Assembly: GCF_030247195.1 (NCBI RefSeq)
Contig: NC_080671.1
Span: forward strand, 183,189,725 to 183,253,724
Direction of reading: 5' to 3'
Length of the DNA: 64,000 nt
Source: Topomyia yanbarensis
Taxonomy: Eukaryota; Arthropoda; Insecta; Diptera; Culicidae
Positions 56,441 to 64,000 of the stretch are shown piece by piece. The notes below the pieces were generated by a model, which was not told the DNA's origin, did not search any database, and was given only the letters and a program-made list of their open reading frames with translations. A program made the translations under genes and the position numbers. How positions within the stretch are numbered: position 1 is the first letter of the stretch; every line of letters begins with the position of its first letter.

Positions 56441-57254
56441 GTAAGTAGGACCTATTACCTATTATTCTATCTTATATTTGCAGTTTTCAGAAATTCCACG
56501 GCACGCGCTATAAATAGTCTTTGTACAAAGATATCTTTTGTGTTGTTGTACACTTTAAGAGATCGCAGAGATTTTTTTGTTTTTGCGAAGCCTAATTGGT
56601 GCAAAATTTAGTTCACAATACTGCGTCTTCTTTAGATTTGTTCTTCGTTTGCTAGAGCTGTAACCTCGTTTTGAAGGTACAATGGGAATACTCGTCAAGT
56701 CGATTGCAACAAATCCAAGAAACGATAACAGCTAGTTTAATAACAAAGCGTAAAATCCAGTGCGAGTACCAAAGGCCTTTCGGGAAGCCATTACTAATGT
56801 CTATATATTCGGAACACCCGATGGTTTTTTAACGTGCAGTGAGTTACGTAAATATTCTATTTAATGACTAAATTCTTCATGTCACTTCAAATTTATGATC
56901 ATCGCACATGACGTACTCATTCATGTCTATACAGTTCATCAACAATCAATCAATCATTTTAATGCTGGCCAATTGGAGTAACGTCGTACGGCATTCAATT
57001 GATTCGAAATATTCACTTGAGATGCCATTTGACTATGAGAAATGCTTCCCAATGCGATGAAAATACCCAAATCGATTCAGTAAACTTATTTTTTTCCCAA
57101 AAACATTATTATAGTTAAAGACATTCGTTTTGCCGCAAATTTTTCTGAACCATTTAAATATTTAAAAAGAATTATTTTGTTTAGTCCTAAACAATGCATA
57201 TATTTTTAGTGCTCTTCCCCTACGAGGACAATCTGGGCTACAAACTTCATACTA
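56441..57254. other. Presumed intron, nothing recognised
   Basis: AT-rich, without credible ORFs. The 131-codon + frame starting at 56216 is an artefact spanning the splice sites described above. Confidence 0.4.
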
Positions 57255-58160
57255 TCTAATTTACTGAGCCCTTCGGTTCCCTTGTGCCGTTTAGTACCAC
57301 TTCCTCGTTGCGCTTCCGACTTGATCACGAACTACTCGGTCTAGTCCCCGACGATGGATCCAGCCTATGCGACGAAGAGTTCCCCAGCGAGAGAAGTTCG
57401 AAAGCGAGCCAACCAGCCAGGTGCCGAGATCAGTTTGGCGATTTCAGTGGAGTAACGCGTCCGGTTTGCTGAAACCCCGGCGCGACTGTTGGTGTCTCGT
57501 CGCGGTCTGCTCAGTCTAGCTCTCGGCGATGAATCTGCTTGTACGCTGACGTTGAGTTCCCCGGCGAAAGAAGTTCTCCCGATACCGAATCTTCTTTGGT
57601 TTCAGAACCACAACTTCTTGACCTCTTTGGCTCCGTGTCCGGTGCCACTTAGCACCGCAACTCCTTTAAGCCTTTTAGTTCCCTTCTTGTGCAATTTGGC
57701 ACTACTTCCTTGATGAGCCGTTCAGCTCCTCGACTTGTTCGCAAACTACTCGATCTAGCCCCGATGATGGACCTGACCTACTCCGACGGAGAGTTTTCCG
57801 GCGAGAGAAGTTCTCCCAAAACCGAGCTAATCTGCTAGGTGCCGATTCCGGTGGAGCAGGGCGTCTGGTTCATTGGTGTCCCGATGACCCGCGACTGATG
57901 GTGTCTCGTCGCGGTCTAATTAGTCTAGTCCCCAGCGGTGAATCTAGCATATGCTGAGAGTTCCCTGGCGAAAGTTCTCCCAATATCGATTCTTCATTGG
58001 TTTTCGCTATATTTCTATCGGAATAACCGGTGGGGTGCCATGGGCGATCTGGCGATTCCGGATGGAGCGTGGCGTCCGGTTTGCTGGCGTTTTGACGACC
58101 CATACTCGGTGCTCTGTTGCAGTCTACTCGACTAATCCTCGGCAGTGGATCTAGCTTATC
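57255..58160 (-). repeat. Family D repeat array, third copy
   Basis: Three to four units of about 250-300 bases built on 'ctactcggtctagtccccgacgatgg', 'gagttccccagcgagagaagttc' and 'tgagccgttcagctcc', recurring near 57330, 57515, 57745 and 57925. The same phrases make up 30320-30740 and, reversed, 410-860. The short open frames on both strands simply reflect the GC-rich repeat. Confidence 0.7.
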
Positions 58161-58596
58161 TAGCATTCGATAAGCGTCTCATCACAGAGATGGAATCAGT
58201 ATATCGCATTTTACTACAAGGGTTCCAAAATGGGACCTTTTGTAATGGAAATTGAAAAGATACGGAAACAATTGAAGGTTAGAAATATCCGTTGTTTTTC
58301 TCGTAATGGCGTCCGTGTATTTGAATGCGCAGTTAACAGCATACTGACAGAGTTAACAATAGCAAATTGATCTCCTTAGTTACATTTCGTTGTTTGAGGA
58401 TGAAGAATTTCTTGGCCAATTCGGAGAATTAATGGAGTAGGGCAGATTTATCGCAAATTCACCATTCGAACTCCCTTGTCCAAGCCAGCAAAGAATTCTT
58501 CGTACTTCATGATACGTTTAGGGATGTTTTCGTAAACAATGTGCTCGGCTTTGCATAACTGAGTAAATATTACAATATACATACATACATATAATA

Positions 58597-60265
58597 TAGT
58601 ATGGGGACTGGGGGTAAGACGGACATATTAAGGAAGTACTGAAATATAACATAGTAAGAGCATGTTTTGTCAACATGTAATACTCTATGTTGTAACTCCA
58701 TATATTGGCTTTCGCGTGCCCAGAGGGATTATGTTACAAAAATCAATAAGTATCATTTTTTGAAGAATTAGAAAATGCAGAAATATCTGCACTTTTTCCA
58801 GACTGCGGCTGAAACGGACATATGGTGGGAGTAAAACGGACATGTTTCAGAAAGGATGATCAAACACACAAAATATTAAAATTTCCTATTTCTAATGGAT
58901 GTTTTGAATAGATTGTGGTTCTTCTTAATATATATGTTCAATTCTAGGTGAAAGATAACGTTGTGGGGCTCGATTAAGAGTTGAAGAAAATGATGTATTT
59001 TCTAATATCGTTTTTGCCGTTGTCATAAAGAGAGCTATACAATCAGTTCCAATAATCAGTCACAATCACTGGTAAATTAATATATTAAATGCGTAATTGG
59101 TAACATCTGTTCCTGGGTTACACACAGCCAGAGTATGGGACCTGCACAAAGTCGTCTACAAAGTCGTTTCCAGGTTCTAGGAATTCCGTATTTAGCCTCG
59201 GTCACATTAACGTGGGGGAAAGTGTTCGGTTGTCGGCACCCCTATGTAGCTTTTGACATAAACCAGACAGTCACCCTTTGGCTGACTTCTATCTGATCTA
59301 TCTGAAGCTTTGGTAAAAAAATGAACTGCCTGAAACTAACTCAATTGCAGTGAATTCGATCCGTCAGTGCATTTGCAGTGCGTAATATTCGCACTAGTTT
59401 TTCACATACACATATTATGGTTCTGATGAAGAATCATGTTCATAATGCCTTTGATGGTTGTTGAAATGAATAAATTTCCTTTTCCCTTTGAATCTTGATG
59501 ATTATCATTCATATTTTTCCATTTTAGTCACTTTTCTTAGGGTGCCGACAACCACATTTTTTAAAATGGTAAAAAATTAGCATTTTACTAAATTGTTAAT
59601 AATTTTTTTTTCAAATTGACAGAATAAATTAACTTCTTTCATAAGTTATTAGCTAAGGCATCTAGCTTTCCATTGGTATGCTTATTCTCATATATTGTTC
59701 AATTGGAGTAATGTTGTGAGCCGAAACAAAAGTCTGCCGACAACCGAACACATTCCCCTACATCCTGCAGACTACTGCATGTGGGACTTCAGCTAACTGG
59801 ATGGTTGTCCACGTTTGACTGCTAGAATTTCGTTTCAACATGCAAGACATTCATATAAGGATGAATCAATAAAATTAATCAAGACTGTCCGTCTTGCCCC
59901 ACCAGTACACATATTTTAAAACATTTGTACCTATTCACGCATAAATCAACTTACCTGTTATTTTCCACGAAGATGTCATTTAAGGGTTACTTTATCTAAA
60001 TGAAGGAAAAAATCCGCGAAAAAAATGGATTTTTTCATCGATATACCTTAAATCCGAAACTTGAAAATTACATCCGCACGAAACTACACTACTGATTATC
60101 AATATTTATTTAAATTGTACACGTTTAACAGTATTCAAGGCCTACTAAGAGTTTCATTATTCATTGTTACCCATAATGATAGGGTACACATACAATACAA
60201 TAGAAGTTTTGATGTTATATACCTAAAATAACCATGTGCCCGTCTTACCCACAGTTCCCCTACTA
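58597..60265. mobile_element. 1.7-kb TIR element (gggtaagacggacat ends)
   Basis: tagtatggggactgggggta from 58597 and tagtaggggaactgtgggta read back from 60265 are matching ends continuing into 'agacggacat' / 'agacgggcac'. Related phrases 'aaacggacat' occur at 58812 and 58835 and 'tgtccgtcttgcccc' at 59885. Non-coding. Another MITE sits inside. Confidence 0.7.
59212..59761. mobile_element. 550-bp MITE nested in the 58597 element
   Basis: gtgggggaaagtgttcggtt and, read back from 59761, gtaggggaatgtgttcggtt start matching ends that include ggttgtcggca. An internal echo 'gtgccgacaaccac' lies at 59542. No coding sequence. The flanking duplication is not clear. Confidence 0.68.
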
Positions 60266-61029
60266 GTTTTGAAGTCTGTCACTGAAGTATAACATTTTAT
60301 GATACATTAAATGAAGACAAAACAGGGTAATAATTCACAATGGTCTATTTCCATTTTTGTTGGTTCATACTAGCATCAGATTTTTGGGTTTAACTCTGTT
60401 AATGCTACCCACGATAAAATTATACCGCAAGCCCGAACGACACAGAATAACCAAATTTTGTTGAAATACAGTTCGTTTCAATTGAAACTGCGAGTCTTTC
60501 ACTGTAAGCATACCACCACTATATCAGTTGAGTTCTGCTGCCGTCTTCGTTTGAGTCACTCAGAGTTCACTGTCAATTGAATAACAGGTTCTGGTCATTT
60601 GACGTTTTAGCCTGTTTAGTTTCTATTAAAAACCAACCTCACATTAGCACGGTCTCAGTTAATGGAAGTGAGCCATTCCAATGAACCACTCACAAATGAA
60701 TATGAATGAACATTCACTGACATGAAAATAACTCCGAGCAAGATAATAAATACATATAGGGTAAAGGCTATGAAAAGACGAGACAACTCAAGACGGATAC
60801 AGGTAGGAACATTTTTTCTCTGTATGAGTGAGGTTGTCATTTTTTTCGATGAAGCTGATAAATCAGGAGGATATGAAAAAAAAAAGAATTTTCAAATTCG
60901 CCAAAAAAATTTATATAGAGATGGACGTACTACCAAAGTACACAGAAATCGTATTACTAGTTGCCTTGTCTTGTCTTAGGAGTAAACGGTCGAACTTGTT
61001 AAAGGTCCAAGATGATAGATAACGGAAAT

Positions 61030-61527
61030 CGATGGTTAAAGTCATTTCAAACGAAGGCGCAGTTGGTTGAGTGGTGAGCGTGTCAGCCACCCATCCCAGT
61101 TGGTCTGGGTTAAATCCCAGTCGAGGTGGTCGAGACTTTTCTGAGGTGAAAATTCTTCCTTCGGAAGGGATGTAAGGCCGTTGGTTTCCGGTCCATGAGT
61201 TGATGGGTCAATATCTAGTTACTAACAAATATCCTCCTCCCGTGATACTTGTGGAGTGCGCAGTAGTATATACGGCCTCTAGCAAAAGCAAGTATCGGAC
61301 GAACGTTCCTTCTGCGATCTACGTTCAGGCCTGGCCGATGCCGGTTTTGATCAATAAACACTTTAGGATTACCAGGAGTTGCACATTGAAAGATGTTTCC
61401 CTAATCCCAAGCATTCTGATTCCCTTGCAACTTCAGCTAGGCCACATCGATAACGGAGTGGCAGCCAGGGCTGGTCGCACAAGGTAAAGCTCAAGCTCAA
61501 GCTCAAGCTCGATGGTTAAAGTCATTT
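61030..61527 (+). mobile_element. SINE with tRNA-like head, (agctca)n tail and 17-18-bp TSD
   Basis: The element (61048-61509, 462 bp) starts with a tRNA-like region: cgcagttggttgagtggtga as box A and ggtctgggttaaatcccag as a weaker box B, then a roughly 330-base body and a tail of four agctca repeats (61485-61509). cgatggttaaagtcattt occurs directly on both sides (61030-61047, 61510-61527). The perfect long TSD implies a recent, LINE-driven insertion. The 95-codon ORF inside is not a protein gene. Confidence 0.92.
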
Positions 61528-61747
61528 TAAAATCAGAGATGAGGGTAACATGGATAACATTTAAAAGGAGGTGAGGCCATTTTGAAATCCAAGATGACGA
61601 CCTTTAGGTTACTAAGAAACAGTGAAAACGACTATCAATGTGGGTATCAGTTAAAGTAGTCATAAAACACCGGAATTTATGAATTTTGGACATCATGAAA
61701 ATAAAGATGGCGGCTTCCAGTAACCTCTAAAGCGAAAACCATAAACA

Positions 61748-62003
61748 ATATATCTCGACAAACATGTCAAATGGTCCTAAGTGCAAATGAGAGCCTCTCT
61801 TTGTTTACTTTCTCTTTCGATTATCTTAAAACTTTTCAATATTGTTTCAGGATATATCGAAAAACTCTGATGTCGACAAGCTTATTTTGCTAAAAGTTGA
61901 GTAACAAACGTATAAACTGCCGAGTTATTAGCGAAAGAAAAAGTAAACAAAGAGAAACTGTCATTTGCACTTAGGACCATTTGACATGTTCGGTTAGATA
62001 TAT
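61748..62003. mobile_element. 256-bp MITE with about 70-bp TIRs
   Basis: 61748-61819 and 61932-62003 are inverted copies with about 6 differences: 'acatgtcaaatggtcctaag' and 'tctttgtttact' lie on both arms. TA at both edges. It is inserted in a non-coding repeat with 'aagatggcggc' and 'gatgacgacc' phrases. Confidence 0.8.
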
Positions 62004-63684
62004 CTATATTGCTTTTACAAGGCTGGTCAGTAGATGACGGAAACTGATGATTGAGGACATTTTGCAATCAATCCAATATGGCGACTTTTGGTTGCTTGAA
62101 ATCAATAAACCCACCATCGATATGACCTGTTTATAGCATTCATGTCGAACAAAATCTTTTCGAATTCTTTCTGATAGAGAACATCGACTATTCTCGTGTC
62201 TGTAGACTGTGCTCGTAATGTGTTCCTATAGAACGAGTGTGGAAGTGTTTTACCCATTTACGATGTCATCGGAACAGGAAAATATTGGTAGAGGTGCAAA
62301 GAAAATTGCTGAATTCCATATTTGATTTTAGCAATGAATTTGACAGCTTCGTACAATAATGATAGCATACTGCGGCTGTCATAATTATTTTTCAAATTTT
62401 CTTAAATTCGCAGATTTCAGACAAAAAATAATGAATCTAGTAATAACAGCTTGTTGGAACTGGTTGCAATGAAAAACGTATTTGGTAGTACGTTCATCTC
62501 TATTATATTTCTGTTACAAATTTGATTCTTATGAATAGGCTGTTATGCTGGCCAAATTTGCTAGAAACATAAAGTATGTGATAAAAATGTTGGATTTATT
62601 AGTACCAGATAAATTTTGGCGAAATGTGTGTTAATAAAACGGTCATTATTATGTGTATTATAGCAACATATCTAAATATGACAAAGATATTGGCTGCACT
62701 GCCAACCTCGCAAGCTGCATACACTCATCTGTCATCTGGCACAAAAAAGGCAAGATAGCCAAAAACACGAAGCCAGTTGTCTCTTCTTGTCTTAGGCTTA
62801 CCCGGATCTCACTTGACTGGTGCTCACTGGGTAAATTTAAAGCGGATCTATTCATTTGACAAGATCAAACGAAGGAGGTTGACTATGAATTGCGACTCAT
62901 TTGAAAGCGACGGTGAGTGAAGAGCTACTGAGCTGAGCTTCAGATCAACAGCATCTGATGCGTTAAATGAATATGAATACTACCGTAGACGACTGATTAA
63001 CTGCGTCCATTCAGTTTCGATTGAATGAAATGAAATTTTACTGCACTGGCGCTAATATTCTGCAATTTTGGTGAAATTTCTATGTATAGTTTGGTAAATT
63101 TCATGAGATTTTTTTCTATAAATTAACATAAACAGATAATTCAGCCAAGCAAACGCCAGAAAATTCAGCTCGCACATTGTAAGTATTCAAATTATCCCAT
63201 CGCAAACTTATAAAACACTCGGCGCAGTGAACGTCATGATTTCGAGAGTGCGTGATATTTACTGCCAGAGATAAATTTAATATCGCTGAAAAATACAAAC
63301 AAACAATAATTCGAAATTGCCCAGGATTTTATGGTCTGGCAAGCAATCTGCAGCGGCAGACGTAGTCAGATTTATTCCACATGAACTAGGGCAAAGATCT
63401 TACCACAAATTTGGCCTCAAAAAACGTAGAACATCTTTTGTAAACATGACTGTGGTTTTTCGGTGTTTTGGCCTGATTTGGCATAGCACCGTTATGCAAC
63501 ATCAGTTCTAGAGTTATATAGAGTCATCAAGATAATTTTTTTGCCTGAAGACTACAATATACTTAACTGCCGGGAACTGCAGTAAATCGGAAGGCAACTA
63601 TGAAGCAACAGCTAAACAATTCATATGTCCCTAAAATGACACGAAAATGAATTGGAAATAGAAGAAACTCTCCCAGCTTTCAAA
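62004..63684. other. 1.7 kb without recognisable gene
   Basis: Only frames under 70 codons, several overlapping antisense pairs (62653-62859). The phrase ttgtcttagg (62784) recurs at 60968 with some similarity around it, hinting at a diverged repeat spanning the SINE. Nothing firmer. Confidence 0.35.
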
Positions 63685-64000
63685 TAGAGTTAAAAATAAT
63701 CGAAGCTTTTTTTTGACGGCTGAAAATGAACCTGATGCGACTCATGGTGAATATGAAAAATATTCATTCAAAAATCCATGTTATTCATTCAGATGAATAT
63801 CGTACAACAATATTCGTTTCACTAATTATCTGGGTTTTCAAATGTTGGTAAAGCATATAAAATAATAATTATCTTCGCTTGCATCACACCAGGGCCTACT
63901 GATGCGGTTTCACTATAAAAACGGGAAAACTCTTACTTGGTCCGAATTGGCCCAGTTCCCCCTGTATTTTGCAGCAATAAAACTTTGTTAATTCACTTAA
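63685..64000 (+). mobile_element. hAT-type MITE family F, second copy, cut by window end
   Basis: It starts tagagttaaaaataatcgaa and follows the copy at 20671 in order ('gactgaaaatgaacctgatg', 'gaatatcgtacaa', 'ccagggcctact') to about 63905. After that it differs (poly-A and 'gtccgaattggcccagttcc'), so it is truncated or interrupted there. Right TIR not in view. Confidence 0.75.

Noticed and set aside
56216..56611. 131-codon + ORF as a membrane protein
   Set aside because: It runs through a consensus acceptor and donor; only its middle 17 codons are likely real, as an exon.
61200..61487. 95-codon ORF as a protein gene
   Set aside because: Entirely inside a SINE bounded by a perfect TSD.
1..64000. 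Bacterial, viral or CRISPR content
   Set aside because: No ribosome-binding sites, operons, spacer arrays or virus-like protein motifs were seen; long stops-free stretches belong to retroelements.

Overview
This window reads as nuclear DNA of a mosquito, most likely a culicine such as Aedes. Reasons: no operons, ribosome-binding sites or long uninterrupted ORFs; an AT-rich background crowded with decayed transposons; one convincing spliced-gene start; and retrotransposon families (R1-, RTE- and Jockey/CR1-type LINEs, a Penelope-like element, tRNA-derived SINEs, long-TIR MITEs) typical of mosquito genomes. The species is an inference. I found no rRNA, functional tRNA, CRISPR array or viral gene.

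Layout. 1-1065: R1-type LINE fragment and its repetitive tail. 1097-9040: two copies of a dispersed repeat (family A), the first split by a Penelope-like element (PLE, 1317-5586) with a perfect 12-bp target-site duplication (TSD); the PLE ORF is itself split by another insertion. 9041-13017: little recognisable. 13018-17455: a large long-TIR element with other repeats inside. 18548-19085: a fold-back element. 19690-26640: family B, a mariner-like/LINE-end fragment hit by a hAT-type MITE, A-rich tracts split by a 5'-truncated LINE, a family E copy and an RNase H fragment. 26640-29820: GC-richer DNA without a recognisable gene. 30110-35400: an inverted copy of the R1 tail, a LINE ORF1 remnant, a TTAA-flanked TIR element and an RTE-type RT fragment. 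36000-40400: AT-rich repeats, then a GC-rich promoter-like block with a possible coding exon. 41000-47770: nested MITEs in family B DNA, a 1.6-kb long-TIR element and a SINE. 48960-54640: LINE endonuclease and RT fragments, the RT split by a 3.7-kb TIR-bounded segment holding a DnaJ-domain fragment. 55142-56440: the best host-gene start (TATA box, ATG-free leader exon, intron, signal-peptide exon). 57255-64000: a third array of the R1-tail repeat, a 1.7-kb TIR element with a nested MITE, a fresh-looking SINE and smaller MITEs.

The host-gene part is small: one well-supported 5' end at 55.1-56.4 kb on the + strand, whose remaining exons are not identifiable here, and weaker candidate exons at 38.4 and 40.2 kb. 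Everything else recognisable is mobile DNA, nearly all of it broken by stops, frameshifts or later insertions.

The strongest result is the stratigraphy: several insertions can be dated relative to one another because target-site duplications and uninterrupted sister copies are visible in the same window. I do not see a clearly new biological system. The nearest candidates for novelty are possible gene-fragment capture in the 50692-54368 element, the PLE's hammerhead-like hairpins, and the minimal 71-bp TTAA MITE.
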